Shown: positions 23,515-35,974, counted from the stretch's first letter. The stretch is DNA of 64,000 bases from Rhinopithecus roxellana (GCF_007565055.1 NC_044551.1:100836266-100900265), one strand, 5' to 3'. Made by a program: numbers and translations. Notes: generated by a model from the letters alone, not told the origin.

Positions 23515-24929
23515 TTTCTGACTGCCTGTAGTCTCTTTCTTTCATTCTTCTCGTGTTGTCTTTCTTCACGATTTGATGATTTTTGTCACTGGATGCTTTG
23601 ATTCCTTTCTCTTTATTTCTTCTGGTTTTAACCCAGGATTTTTCTTTGTGGTTACCATGAGGCTTACATAAAATGTCGTATAACAGTCTATTTTAGGCTG
23701 ATAACAACTTAACTTTAGCTGCATACAAAAACTCTACATTTTCACTTCTCTTCCACATTTTATGTTATTGATGTCACAATTTTCATCTTTTATGGATCAT
23801 ATATTCATTAACAAATTATTGCAGCTGGTTATTTTTAATAGTTTAGTCATTTAACTTTTATAAAGTTAGAAGTGACTTAAAATCTACCATTACTGTATTA
23901 GAATACTGTGAATTTGAATATATTCTTATTCTTACAGTGAGTTTTGTAGTTTTATTCTGTTTTCACTCTGTTAGTGTTCCTTTATTTCAACTTGGAGAAC
24001 TTCCTTTAGCGTTTCCTATAAGACAAGCCTAGCAGTGATGAGCTTCCATAGCTTTTGTCTGTCTTTGAAAGCCCTTATCACTCTTTTATTTCTGGAGCAC
24101 AGTCTTGTCAGATATTCTTGGTTGACAGGGGTTTGTTCTAGCACTTTGTATATAATTATCTGTCTTTCAGGCTGGAAGGTTTCTGCTGAGAAATCTACTG
24201 ACAGTCTTATAAGGAATCTCTTGTATGTGATGAGTTTCTTTTCTCTTGCTTTTACAATTCTGTCTTGAGTTTTGAGAATTTGAGTATCATGTGTCTTGGC
24301 AAAGATCTCTTTATATTTAATCTATTTGGGGTTCTTTGGACTTCATGTATCTGGGTGTTCATTTCCCTCTCCAGAGTTGGAAAACTTTCTATCATTATTC
24401 CTTAAATAAGCTTTTGGCCCCTTTCTCTCTGCATGTTTTTTCTGAGATTTCTATAATGTATATATTGGTTTATATGATAGTGTCCTATAAGTTTTAGAGA
24501 CTTTTTTCACTTTTTTCATTCTTTTTTGTTGTTGTTTCTCTAACTTGAATGAACTCAAATGCCCTGTCTTTGAGCTCATTAATTCTTTCTTCTGCTTGAT
24601 AAAGTCTTCTGTGGTAGCTGTAGATTTATTTTTTTTAGTTCAGTCATTGTGCATTTTAGCTTTAGAATTTCCTTTTTGGCTCTTTTATATGGTTTCTATT
24701 TCTGTGCTGAACATCTCCTTTGATTTGTGTATTATTTCCCTGATTTCATTTTGTTGTCTGTGTTCTCCTATAGCTCACTGAGCTTCTTTAAAATGATTAC
24801 GTTTAATCAAACTAATAGGTGCCTACAGAAAAAAAATCAAATTGTACCAAAAAAATCTTCTTGGCATTTATTTTTTTTTGTTTTTCAGACCTCTAATATC
24901 ACTCCATAACTCTAAACAATAGAGACATA

Positions 24930-25605
24930 CCTCTTATGGCACCAAGACCCCAAAATGACCCCCTATGATTCCCACTTCCTGTTATTCACACCCTTGTGAA
25001 GTCTACTTCTGGAATGAAGAGAGTTGACCTATGTGAGCAATAGAATATTAAAGAAGTGACAGTGTATGGCTTCTGGGGCTAGGTAATAACAGGATTCTTA
25101 GATTACTCACTTGGGAGAAAGCAGCTGAGGTCTTCTGTTATCAAGTTGGATGGTGAGCAATCTTGGTAGTAAATTTTATAATCCTAGTCAAGCCTTTAGA
25201 AGACTACAATTTCTTGAGAAACTGAGCCAGAACTCCCCAACCAAGCCACAACAAATCCCTTGTTTATTGTTGTTTTAAAATACAAAGCTTACTTTGTAAG
25301 GTCGAGGTGGGCAGACAACCTGAGGTCAGGAGTTCGAGACCAGGCTGACCAACATGGAGAAACCCTGTCTCCACTAAAAACACAAAATTAGCCAGGCGTG
25401 GTGGCTCATGCCTGTAATCCCAGCTACTTGGGAGACTGAAGCAGAAGGATTGCCTGAACCTGGGAGGCGGAGGTTGCTGTTGAGCCGAGATCACGCCATT
25501 GAGCTCCAGCCTGGGCAACAAGAGTGAAACCCCATCTCAAAAATAATAAATACAATACAATAAAATACAAAGCTTTGGAGTGATTTGTTAAGTTGTAAAT
25601 AAATA
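24930..25605 (+). mobile_element. MLT1-type LTR (MLT1J/K-like), split by AluS
   Basis: Sense LTR-like repeat. GATTCCCACTTCCTGTTATT and CACACCCTTGTGAAGTC lie near its start, GAGCAATAGAATATTAAAGA follows, and TTGTTTATTGTTGTTTTAAA near the end is continued across the inserted Alu by TTTGGAGTGATTTGTTAAG. These fit the MLT1J/K consensus as I remember it. The exact subfamily is uncertain. Confidence 0.68.
25291..25560 (+). mobile_element. 5'-truncated AluS with perfect target duplication
   Basis: Starts at the consensus ACTTTGGGAGG point (here ACTTTGTAAGG), so roughly the first 35 bases are missing. The tail is AATAATAAATACAATACAA. Flanked by a perfect 15-bp duplication TAAAATACAAAGCTT (25276-25290 and 25561-25575). 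It interrupts the MLT1-type LTR. Confidence 0.93.
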
Positions 25606-26540
25606 TTTATATGTCTTATTAATCTTGAATATTATATATGCTTTGCTATGAAAAATGAGAATTCACTCACTTTCACATCCCCCATTTGCAATCTGCCCCT
25701 TCTCATTTTCACAATTTGTGATCATTCCTTCATTTGAGAGATCCTACCTACCTACTAAAGAGTTTAAATTACATACCAAAACCTCCATATCTCTTTCCAT
25801 AAACTTTTATTGCATGTCTTAATCTCAATATGTAATATGAAAGTTATGTTTATTCCATCCTATTCTCCACATTCTTACCTCATGACAACCTGCTTTCTTC
25901 TGTCAGCTACAGGTATTTTCCCCTGCCCTTTTGTTTAAGACAATATTATCTGATTACACTTATGCTCTGTTTCATAATTGTACATAATTCATTGGTGCTT
26001 TATTTATAGGCTGATTCTGATATTTGAAAGCATAGAAAACATTGTGACAATGTCAGAAAACTATTTCCTTAGGAAAAGCCACATTGTATGGTAAGACTAT
26101 ATTTCCACATCTATCGATCCAATGTGATGAATCCTAGGGGAACTGAGGGAACATACATTTTCTTAGAGTCCACTAATATCTCAAAATTATGCCATATCCC
26201 AGTTTCCTTCATACTTGGCCAAATCTTTCCTTATAGACATTTTTTCCCTCTGTCAGTATTTGCATGTCTTCTTCATTTCGCCAATAAGATCCTCCAGCTT
26301 TTCATAGCAATTGAGTTAATCCATTGCACTCTTTCTGATGTCATTCTTGGAGTACTTTACGTTTTCTGCTAGTTTTGACTTGTTTTCCATACTACCAAGC
26401 TAGCATTCTGGTACTCCAGTCTTCATATCTTTGGGTTAATCTCATCATTTCTTTTATTTCTTGCCTTCCTATTACTTGTTTTTTGCTTCACATTACATTT
26501 AAGTAAGCCATGTTGTCAAATATTTTCTTCAGATTGGCTG
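25606..26540. other. Noncoding sequence, nothing recognised
   Basis: AT-rich sequence with a 94-codon plus-strand frame (26088-26372) that has no recognisable domain and a leucine/phenylalanine bias typical of AT-rich chance frames. Confidence 0.45.
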
Positions 26541-27075
26541 TGTAAAAGGGAAACATTATGTGACCTTCCCTAAAATGTCTTCATTTATACCTTCATACTG
26601 GACTAAAATGGTTGTTAGATATATAATTCTAGCTTCAAAAAAAATTTCCCTCAGAATTTTGGAGGTATTGTGCTATATACCCACTGTTACGAAAGAGAAT
26701 CTTATATCAATCTGTTTGCAATTCAACTTTACATAACTTTTTTTTCTCTCTGAGAGCTGTCAGAGTCTTATTACCTTTGCTTTATTGATATTTTGTAAGT
26801 CAATGTCTAGACTGTTTGGTCACACTTTATCTGAAATAACTTGTATTTTCTCAACAGTAACAAATTTTCTTTCATCATTATATGACAATTCTCTCTTGCC
26901 CTTTTTCATATTCTCTAATAACCAACTATTGAAGCTTCTGAGTTTATTTTCTAGGTCTCAACTTTTCTTTCATATTTTCTGTTTACTTTAATTTTGCCGT
27001 TTATTCTTTTCCTTCAAATTTATGTTCTATTATCTCTAAGTGTACAGTTTTTAATTTTTTCAAACTTTAATGTGC
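26540..27075 (-). mobile_element. Old L1/HAL1-like fragment, antisense (tentative)
   Basis: The run AGATATATAATTCTAGCTTC, TTTCCCTCAGAATTTTGGAG and TTTTTTTTCTCTCTGAGAGC follows the order of a common antisense old-L1 5' segment. Divergence is high and the ends are not definable. Confidence 0.5.
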
Positions 27076-27544
27076 TATATTGTGTCACTAGATTTAATGA
27101 GGTATACAGATAACAAGCTAATTACATCACAGCACAAGACACAACTTCAAATTGAAAACCAACTTCAAACTGAAAATAGTCTTCGCTGGCTATTTGCCAC
27201 CCCAGGAAATCACTTACTGTCCCAGGTCAGGTGGGTCTAATAAGAAAGGACAGAGACTGCATGATGGGGTCACATGCTATAGGACAGGAACACTAAGGAT
27301 AGGGAACCCCCACGTTTTCTCAGGTTAGCAAGAGACTGGAGGTAAAGACAGACCTTACAGACTGTTTTTCCCATATTGCTCTTCCATGAATCCGGTCTCT
27401 TCACTCTTCTCTTACCCTCTTGAACTGCCAAAAGAAAACTAAAAAACCTCCACTGCTTCAATGTGCAGAGCAATTTATTTCAACCTCCCCATTCAGGACT
27501 ATTCTTTGAGACTTGTCTTTTATAAACATTACATAAATCTCTAA
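27076..27544. other. Noncoding sequence, nothing certain
   Basis: Contains a direct doublet (CTTCAAATTGAAAACCAA then CTTCAAACTGAAAATAG, 27147-27181) and short open frames. No repeat family assigned. Confidence 0.4.
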
Positions 27545-28200
27545 TTTACTCAGACACCCAACAAACCTTGACACTCAAGTGTTCAATGTGCCCAATGTGC
27601 TAGAGATTCAGCAGCAAAGAACAGACAAAAGTGTTTACCCTCATAGCGCTTGCATTCCAGTGAGAGAAATAGAAGATATGTAAAATATTGGAATACTATG
27701 CAGCCATTAAAAAGAATAAAATCCTGTTCTTTGTAGCAACAGGGATGCAGCTAGAGGCCTTTATCCTAAGCAAATTAACGCAGGAACAGCAAACCAAATA
27801 CTGCATGGTCCCACTTGTGAGAGATAAACATTGCATACTCATGGACATAGAAATGACATTAGACACTAGGGAGTAACAAAGGAGGAAGAGAGAAGGAAGG
27901 GCAAGGATTGAAAAACTAACTTTTGGGTACTATGCTCACTGTCTGGGTGATGGGATCAACCATACCTCAAACCTCAGCATCACACAAGATACTCATGTAA
28001 CAAATCTACACACACACTTCCTGAATCTAAAATAAAAGTTGAAATTGTGAAAAAAGAGAATATGTAAGATAAATATGTAAGATGCTACAGAAAAAAATAT
28101 AGCAGGAAAGACAGTGGAAGGGGACTGCAATTTTTATTAGAGGGGTCAAGGAAGGCTTCAGTGAGAAAGAGACCACAGAGTGAAGGACAATAGAGTATCC
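27545..28200 (-). mobile_element. L2 3' end, antisense, split by L1
   Basis: Antisense L2 landmarks lie left of the inserted L1 (GTGCTAGAGATTCAGCAGCA, CCCTCATAGCGCTTGCATTC) and continue to its right (GCTACAGAAAAAAATATAGC, GGTCAAGGAAGGCTTCAGTG). Same family and strand as the 10195-12500 relics. Confidence 0.8.
27684..28054 (+). mobile_element. 5'-truncated L1 3' end
   Basis: Sense L1PB/L1MA-age fragment. It begins near TTGGAATACTATGCAGCCAT and carries the ORF2 C-terminus (a frame with YYAAIKKNKILFF) and a 3'UTR ending AATAAAAGTTGAAATTGTG plus A-run. Flanked by imperfect copies AGAAGATATGTAA (27671-27683) and AGAGAATATGTAA (28055-28067), both within L2. Confidence 0.87.
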
Positions 28201-28690
28201 AACTAGATCATTCAACTTCACATTTCTGGTTTCTAAATATCTACCTTAATTATTTGGATCCAATTTAAAAATATCTTTTCAACAAGGGTCAGGGATGTTT
28301 AATGAGCAAGGGTTCTTAAGGGGGTAATCAAAATCAGATCACAAAACTGTCCAGGAGACAGCTGACTCCTCCTAGGCCCTTTGGTACTTGGGATATCAAA
28401 TCAAGTGAGATTTTTGTATAAGAGAGTGGAAGCTTCAGTGTTTTGGTAACCACATGTACTTATGAGAAGATCTTCTGTCTTTTCTTACTAGTGCTTTTGC
28501 CATAGCAACTAACCTCTTTGCCTTCTTACCAGGCACACTAACAGCTCAATTTTCAGATAAGTAAAAATAAAAATACATTTTTACACATACACACACACAT
28601 ATATACTTTCTTTCACACAATGTGATGGAAAAAAGCTATGTATGTGAGTATATAAAAAAAAAAAAAAAAAAAAAAAGCCAAAGTCATTGG
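28201..28690. other. Noncoding sequence with an A-tract
   Basis: A short CA/TA run at about 28583-28605 and an A24 run at about 28653-28676. Otherwise unassigned. Confidence 0.45.
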
Positions 28691-28694
28691 ATTC

Positions 28695-28860
28695 TCTCTA
28701 ATAGACTATTTTTTAGAACAGTTTTAGGTTCACAGCAAAATTGAAGAGAAGTAACAGAAATTTCCCATATACTTGCTGTCCCCACGTATGCATACCCTCC
28801 AGGCTTCTTTTTAGTGTACCTTTTCACACTTTAGTCATGAAGAGTACCCACAATTTAGGC
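28695..28860 (-). mobile_element. L1M 3' end fragment, antisense
   Basis: TTTTAGAACAGTTTTAGGTT, then CACAGCAAAATTGAAGAGAA and TTTCCCATATAC, reproduce the antisense 3'UTR of old L1M elements. Confidence 0.7.
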
Positions 28861-29900
28861 CAATACTTCTGGAAAGTAAATTTTTATTCCACTAAAATTA
28901 AAATGCCAACAGTAGTTACTTCTGGTTAGTGATTTTTAAATACACTGATTTTTATTTTCCAATTTTTATATATTTTGCAACAAATATCTATTACTTCTAC
29001 AATTAGGAAGGAAATAGTGATCTAAAACTTTTCTTTTAAATCTGGTTTGAATAGTGAATGTTAGAGAAAAAGAGGAGAAATTGCTTGCTCATGCTGAGCT
29101 TGTTTGTTCTTGGCATAGGAGAATTTATATATTTTTGTTTTCCTCTTAAAGGAAATGATCTCCCAAATATGCAAATGATCTCCCAAAATATGTGATTAAA
29201 AACACTTTGAGATCTGTTTCAAACACAGCTGGGATCAGGCTTCAAACATAGAAAACAACAAGCAACATGAAATGAAGTCTGGCTTCACTGACCACATTCT
29301 GTCCATGGTGTCATGGAATGACAAAGGGAAGAAGATATTGAAGGCTTGTTACTTCTCTGTCCAGTCTTTGATCATAATACCTCCCCCACCAAAATTGACT
29401 GACATTTTTATTTTTGCAAAAATAATTTTATAGAAATCTAGTGGATCAAACATGCAGTGATCTGAAACATTTGATAAAATAATCAAAAATTGATCCAGGC
29501 ATGTCAGATGTTGTATTATGTGATTGAGACAGGGTTTTTCTCTCCTATATTACCAGAAATGTGACAAAGCATATCATGTTGTACACTTGTACAATAAATT
29601 ATTTGACCAGAAAGCTACTATAAAAATAAAACAGTAGGAGAAAAGATCCACTCAATGCTCTGAATTTGCTGAAATCTAATTTGGGGGAAAGGTCCTTTTT
29701 AAGACTATTGATTTGAATGAGCCCTGCAAGTTTATCTACCTCAAATTGAAACTCCTGTTTTCCATTGTGGGAGTCTTTGATGTTGAACATGGGCAGATTC
29801 CCCGACTTCACTAGGATACGGTGTGTATATATCTTCATTATGGCACTCACCATTTTGGACAGGAATCATATGTACACTTGCCTCCTTTCCCAATGAGGCT
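28861..29900. other. Noncoding sequence, nothing recognised
   Basis: AT-rich. It contains a short direct repeat of AAATGATCTCCCAAA with an insert (29153-29190). A minus-strand frame of 84 codons (29599-29853) has no domain signature. Confidence 0.45.
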
Positions 29901-29913
29901 GTGAGATCCTTCT

Positions 29914-30229
29914 ATTTTATTTTATTGTATTTATTTGTTTATCTTGCAGATGGAGTCTCGCTCTCTCCCCCAGGCTGGAGTGCAGTGGTATGATCTTGGC
30001 TCCCTGCAACCTCTGCCTCCCGGGTTCAAGTGATTCTCCTGCCTCAGCCTCCAGAGTAGCTGGGACTACAGGTGATCACCACCACACCCGGCTAATTTTT
30101 GTATTTTTAGTAGAGATGGGGTTTCACCATGTTGGCCAGGCTGGTCTTGAACTCCTGACCTCAGGAGATCCACCCGCCTTGGCACCCCAAAATGCTGGGA
30201 TTACAGGCATGATTCACCATACCCAGCCT
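29914..30229 (-). mobile_element. AluS element, antisense
   Basis: Full-length antisense Alu with a decayed TATTTTATTTTATTG tail and AluS-type CATGTTGGCCAGGCTGGTCT. Near-matching flanks GTGAGATCCTTCT (29901-29913) and GTAAGATCCTTTT (30230-30242) are the target duplication. Confidence 0.9.
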
Positions 30230-30344
30230 GTAAGATCCTTTTAGACAGGAATCAAATCTTGGCCTTTGCACAACACACCTGCAAACTACTTGGTCCTTAA
30301 TAAATATTGATTTCATAGTATGTTTCCCATTTGAACTCATCACA

Positions 30345-30560
30345 AGAACAATAACATCAGTTAGTATTTGTTCAGCACCTACTATTCTAGGCAACTGGCA
30401 TCACTTCCTGTAATCCTTGTAGCAACTGGAAAAGTTAGGTCCTTTGTACATTTTACCAATAAGAAAACTGAAGTTGAGAGGAATTGTTTCATTTGGCTAA
30501 CTGCATACAACTAACAAACTGAAGGGCTAGAATCCCACCCTGGGCATGTGCGACCCAAAA
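30345..30560 (+). mobile_element. MIR SINE, sense
   Basis: The MIR order is visible: TGTTCAGCACCTACTATTCT, ATCACTTCCTGTAATCC, ATTTTACCAATAAGAAAACT, GAAGTTGAGAGGAATTG. Diverged but colinear with the consensus core. Confidence 0.78.
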
Positions 30561-32594
30561 CCATGCTGCTACTTTGCATTACACACTCTGAATCTCTTAA
30601 AGAAAAATATGTGAGAAGTGCCAAAAGGAAGAGGGAGGCCATTTGCTTCTACCTGCTGCTTTCAGAAAGACTAAGAGAACATACTTGGGACATTCTAACA
30701 CACGTTTATATAGGATTCATCTACCACTGCAGTTCTTTCTCCCTTTCCAAACTTTAACACATCACAAGCACAGGGGCCATTACCCTTTCACCCCTATTCC
30801 AGACACATTTAGAAAGAGGTGAAATTGAAGTAGAATTAGGTTAAATGGCTTCTTATAAAAGGACACACGTTCTCTTCATTTTAGAGCACTTGAATGACCC
30901 TATTCTTTCTCTATTTCCCTTTTAGAAAAACTTTTTTAAAGCCCCCCAAAACAGCAAGCAAAGCATACACTGAAGTTAATAAGAAGAATGTATAAAGGAA
31001 ATATTTTTCCATTTTGCAAACCCTCACACTGCTTGTATTTATGATACATCTTACCAGAGAGGATGTCCTGCAGAACATGTCAGAATTAGAGATGATGAAT
31101 TTTCAGCCACTCTTGGCTGCTTCTAGCTGTGCTTTGAGTTTGACCCAGGCAAGTCTAATACAGAGTGCTGACATGTGGTTTCTTCCACTTTGTTCATGCT
31201 TTCGTGTTCTCTCTCAGCTGGCAGAATGATCTTATGGTTTATTTGGCCTGGTACATAAAGGGCCTGAGTTATGTAAGGCTATTAAATCAGAACCTGTCTA
31301 GGCATCGTTGAAAGACTGTTAGCCTGGTTCATTCTGGGCAAATACAATTAAAGTCTTGGCTATTATTTACAGCAAATACTAGTAAAATTAACCTTAAGTT
31401 CCTCGGTTTATTACCATTGATGCTGAAGGAGAAGGGGAAGAATCAATGTAGACCGTGTTCAGTGTTGCAGCTTGCACTGATTAAAACCCTACTTGTCATA
31501 TTCTATATCGTTGTACTGTAGTTATAGTAAATGTTCCTTGTAATGCATTTTCAAGTACAAAAATTGCTTCTGAAAAGAGCATTTAGAAAACTAATTCTAT
31601 TGAAACCAATGAAGTGTTGACACATTGCCTGATGCAGATTTGTTTAAAGAGGCTTGTTTTAAGTTATAAAAGTCCAGTCCTAGAGGTAAAAATCAGTGAC
31701 TTCTCAGTCTAGTGACTGAGAGAACAGTGGAGCAGTATGTGCAGTCAGCACCCCTTCATTAATCCTTTCCCGTAATTCTACCCTAGTCACCTTCTCCCCT
31801 GCCTGACTCTATAGAATTTCAAACCTGCTGCCAGCCCAGGAACTCACTCAGAAACCATTCATTACTCAGGCAAGGCATTTATAATGTTTGCTGATGTGTC
31901 GGTGAATAGGAACACAGTGTAAATCCAGACTGAAGAGTGCTCTTTTTTGTCATCTAAATTGCTCCTGTGTGATGTGTTCCATAAGCGTTAGAAACCACCA
32001 GGGGTTTTGACATACTCATCTTTCTGAAAGTAGCATTTCACTGTGCCAATCCCTGGGAAGAAAAAAGGACAGAGAGTGTTTGCAGCTGAAAAGAGATACA
32101 GCATTAAGTAAAAAGCTGATTATTCACCTCAAACTAGGCCATTGGCTCCCACAGAAAACCTTCAGTGCCTGCAAGCCCTGCTGAAATCAAACATAAAAGC
32201 AGGCATGTCTTGCATTCTACCCAGGCTCTCAGTGTAACCAAATTAAGCAGCTTAGTGATGAGAGAATGTTAATGAATGAAGGGAGTGGTCAGCAAAGAAG
32301 GATGGTCCAGTTTTCGCATGATAAGCTGTGCTGGGGAGAAACGTGCAGCAGCTGTTGTTAGGTGGGGACTTCATGATTCATAGCTGCTTTATCCCAGGGT
32401 GTTACTTAGGAGTATCCACGGTGAATCATGTGGAAACAGGGTTTCTGGTGGGGTAGATGGAGACACTCTTTTGTTCACATGGCTGGGGAATTTATCAGAT
32501 TTGCTATGGCTTACATCCATGGTCATCTGTCTGGACACATGATTGAGTATATCTTTTCCAAATTCTGTGCCTGGTATAACCAGGACATTCAATA
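30561..32594. other. Repeat-poor single-copy interval
   Basis: About 2 kb with no repeat I can name. Open frames are all 75 codons or shorter. The 31250-31700 part is mixed AT-rich single-copy sequence in which a conserved regulatory element could lie, but I have no direct evidence for one. Confidence 0.45.
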
Positions 32595-33043
32595 GTTTTT
32601 TTTAAATTGAAGTCAAATTCATGTAACATAAAATGAATTATTTTAAAGTGAACAATTCAATGGCATTTACTATATTCAGAATGTTGTATAACTGCCACCA
32701 CTACCTAGTATGAAAATATTTTCATTACTTCAAAAACTTCCACACCCATTAAGCAGTTACTCCTCATTCCCCCTCCCTCCAAGCTCTGGTAACCACCAGT
32801 CTGCATTGTCTCTATGGATTTACCTATTCTGAGTATTTCATATAAATGGAATCATATGTCTGGCTTCTTTCACTTAGCATGTTTTCAAGTTTCATCCATG
32901 TTGTAGCATGTATCAGTATTCATTCCTTTTCACAGCTGAATAATATCCCATTATATGGATAGATACAAGTTGTCTATCCATTCATCCATTAATTGGTATT
33001 TCGGTTGTTTCCACCTTTTGGCTATTGTGAATAGTGCTGCTAT

Positions 33044-33695
33044 TGATACAGGAGCTACAAAGAAATTATTCAGGCAGATAGCAAGAGCAAGAGAGTCCTC
33101 AGTAGAACTTCCCTTCTAACAAAAAAAACAGCCCTAGAAACTACTTTTTTTTTTTTTTTTTTTTTCTAAGAAATGACTGAAAGCCTGAAAGATCAAACTA
33201 CAAATATAGATTTAAAAAGCCGGAAGCTTGCACGGGGGCATGCCAGGAGCTGCACCAATAGAAAAGGGCTACCTGGGGAGCAGGCATGTCCACCATGGAA
33301 GCTTTCCTTTTTTGTCAGCACATGTACAGTAAGAAAGAACTGGGCAACATAGAAAAGCTTGGCAGAGGATCCAGCTGCATAATAAAAGATTAGGATGAGG
33401 GCTGCCAGAGACTTGTACCCTATGCAGATGGTTCACCTGGTCCTAATCAATTTTTTGTGCCCTATGTAAATCAGACATCACCTCCCCCATAAGCTCATCG
33501 ATAAAATCCCCTGCATCTCACCAGTGGATCGGCAACCCATTTTTCCAGGACCCCTCTCTGTAGTAGAGAGCTATTCTCTTTCTTTCACCTATTAAAGCTC
33601 CACTCTTAACCTTACTCTTCGTGTGTCCACATCCTTGATTTTCATGGCCATGAAATAATGAACCTCAGGTGTCACCAGACAACGAGGCTGCATCA
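33044..33695 (+). mobile_element. Solo LTR of a class I endogenous retrovirus
   Basis: A 652-bp LTR beginning TGATACAGGAGC and ending GGCTGCATCA (canonical TG...CA), flanked by the 4-bp duplication CTAT (33040-33043 and 33696-33699) and interrupting colinear L1M sequence. The 3' part has CACCTATTAAAGCTCC (an ATTAAA polyadenylation signal) followed by a GTGTGTCCACATCCTTGATT R/U5-like block, as in ERV1 (gammaretrovirus-like) LTRs. A T22 tract lies near 33146-33167. No internal viral genes are present: this is the product of LTR-LTR recombination. I do not assign the family name. Confidence 0.87.
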
Positions 33696-34051
33696 CTATG
33701 AATATGCATATGCATGTACTTGTTTGAGTACCTGTTTTCAATTATTTGGGGTATATACCTAGGAGAGAAATTGCTGGGTCATGTAGCAATTCTACATTTA
33801 ACCTTTTGAAGAACCACAAAAATGTTTTCCATAGCAGTTGAACCATTTTATGTACCCATTAGCAATGTACAAGAGTTTTGATTTCTACACATCCTCACCA
33901 ATACTTGTTATTTCTCATTCCTTTTTTTATAGTGATCTTAGTGGGTATGAAGTGGTACCTCATTATGGATTTGATTTGCATTTCCCTAATGACTAATGAT
34001 GCTGAGCAGCTTCTCATATGTTTGTTGACCATTTGCATATGTCATCTGGAG

Positions 34052-34052
<1 letters not shown>

Positions 34053-34083
<31 letters not shown>
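34053..34083. repeat. (TA)n microsatellite
   Basis: An uninterrupted AT/TA run of about 30 bp inside L1M sequence. Confidence 0.95.
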
Positions 34084-34087
<4 letters not shown>

Positions 34088-34289
34088 TGAAGTTATTTGT
34101 CCCCATTTTAAATTAGGTTGTTTGTCTTTTGTTGTTGAGTGGTATGTCATCAGATTTTAGGTGGCTGAGTGGCATGGATAACCACATCTACCTGCCCTGA
34201 GGAATAAAACCAAAAAGTAATCAGAACCTGTGGTGATGAGGAATATCAAGTTTCCTGTAATAGAAGACAGCTCTGATATAAATTTGATG

Positions 34290-34460
34290 GCAAAATGAGA
34301 AAAGTGTAGGCTTTGGAGACAGAGCAGGGTGCTCCTTACTTTCTGGTAATGTGACATTAAATAAGTGACTTACCCTCTCTGAACCTCAATTTTCTTGTCT
34401 GTAAAATGGAACTAACAGTGCCAATATCATAAAATTGTTGTGAGGATCAAATTAATATAA
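34290..34460 (-). mobile_element. MIR SINE, antisense
   Basis: CTTACCCTCTCTGAACCTCA, TTTTCTTGTCTGTAAAATGG and TTGTTGTGAGGATCAAATTA are the standard antisense MIR core. Confidence 0.88.
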
Positions 34461-35674
34461 AACTTGAGACCCCCTAGGAGCCACTCTACAAAACAATTTT
34501 TGCTCTTCTCTACACAATAAATATGGCCACATGGAAACTTCCATGAAAATCATTTACTTTTTAAATCTATAAGAAATTTGCTTTTTAAAAGGATTTTATG
34601 ATTAATCCAATCCTGCATCGAAGTACCCTTTTGTAATTAACCTTCTGGGTTTTCTGTTAAGTAAATCTTAATTTTCATGTAGAGTTTACATCAGGCTATG
34701 TTTTTTCCAAGTTGTGTTTTTAACTCAGAATATGTTTCCATTGACATTATCTAAATGTTGTGGTTAGAGCCCCACATGGGCCCACAAAGCCTCCATAACC
34801 TACGATAGACAGAGATATAGAATACAGGCATCACCCTCATCCTGGATCTCAGGAACAGGGACCATCTGAAGCCAGGAGGAAGAGGAGGGTATAAGGCTGG
34901 CCCTGGGCAGAATTTTCAAAAAAAGCGCATCTTTGGCATCCCCCATATCCTTTTCCATACACCTTTCCTGACATCCAGGGCCCTTTTCTCCTTGCACCTT
35001 TATGCCTACCACACCCTGGAGCTATCACAGGCTCCCTCCTTTTCTGTTCTCCCCTCAGAACCCACCCTCCTTTTCCATTCTCCACTCAAAGTCAACTCTC
35101 CAGTCCTGCAAAGTGCCCTATCCTCTGAAGATACCGTATCTCCCAGTCAAAAGTTCCAATTCCTCAGAGCCCTCAGATAAGTGAATTCCAGAGTCCTTAA
35201 GCTTAAAAGAGACATCTCTATTGCGAAAATGCCAGATTTGGCAACCCAAATTAATGGCCAATTTATGGAATGTCAGTAATGTATTCTTCAGAACAAAAGG
35301 ACTCTTCATGAGTAGACTAGTTTTCTCTGTGTTTCTTGGATCGGTGTCCTTAAGCCATGACACTTTCTTCCCTTCTAAGCCTGGGTTCTCTAAGAAACCC
35401 CCAGTTACTTTGTAGAGCTTCTCACAACATCCCTAGGTTTGGTGGTGGGAGTTTACAGTAAGACAGGTCCAGAGGGGCCATTGCATTGAAAGGACTTTGT
35501 ATCTCTCAGATGATTATAAATTTAGGATAACCTCTATTGGGTTTGGATGACCTAAGATTTATAACCACCCTCCTCTCACAAATAAATTTTGGGGTAACAT
35601 TTATGATTGCATATCTTTGGCATTTTTTATAATTTTTAAAAACTTTGTTCTTTTTTGCATCTACCTCCTTTTAG
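34461..35674. other. Noncoding sequence, nothing recognised
   Basis: At 34800-35180 a C-rich, pyrimidine-biased plus strand gives paired short frames on both strands (60-78 codons). I see no domain or splice structure to support coding use. Confidence 0.45.
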
Positions 35675-35850
35675 AAATTCCAGAGGGTAAGTATTACAGC
35701 TCCATGTTACAACTAAAGAAACTGAGACCTAAAAGTCTTAAGGAACTTGTGCGAAGTGCTTCAGCTAGTAAGTAGCAGAGCCAAAATTCCAACCCAGATC
35801 TGTCTCCTTTCAGAGCTTGAACCCTTAATCACTACACTATACTACTCCAA
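35675..35850 (+). mobile_element. MIR SINE, sense
   Basis: TACAGCTCCATGTTACAACT, AAAGAAACTGAGACCTAAAA, AGCTAGTAAGTAGCAGAGCC and TTAATCACTACACTATACTA follow the MIR consensus to its 3' end. Confidence 0.88.
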
Positions 35851-35974
35851 TCAATCAACTATTCTAGAACCCTAACGCTAGAGCAGACCACTGAGACCAC
35901 GAGGCCCAACTGGTTCATTTCTCAAATGCAAAAGTATTGTGACCACTTATGTTTTTTTAGGTACCTCTCGGTAT

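Larger units (their letters stand above)
18640..24850 (-). mobile_element. Long antisense L1 (L1M/L1PB age), split by a retrocopy
   Basis: A roughly 5.2-kb L1 read on the minus strand, 3' end at the left. From left to right on the plus strand: 3'UTR (TAATTGACAAATTAAAATGG), ORF2 C-terminus (frame at 19599-19790 with AAKETVNRVKGQPTGWEEIF), reverse transcriptase (20752-20976, MIISIDAEKA), the segment between endonuclease and RT domains (21405-21617), then ORF2 N-terminus (23296-23514), then ORF1 to about 24850. The 5'UTR is absent. It is full of stops and frameshifts. The SMIM30 retrocopy at 21772-22795 splits ORF2. Confidence 0.9.
32595..34148 (-). mobile_element. Antisense L1M, split by a solo LTR
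   Basis: The 3'UTR and ORF2 end of an old L1M read on the minus strand: TGTAACATAAAATGAATTAT, AATGGAATCATATGTCTGGC, CATTCATCCATTAATTGGTA, then across the LTR TTTTCAATTATTTGGGGTAT, AGAGAAATTGCTGGGTCATG and TTGATTTGCATTTCCCTAAT. A (TA)n run lies at 34053-34083 within it. Confidence 0.88.

Noticed and set aside
34053..34083. Possible TATA-rich promoter
   Set aside because: A pure (TA)n microsatellite within L1M, with no initiator or downstream transcript evidence.
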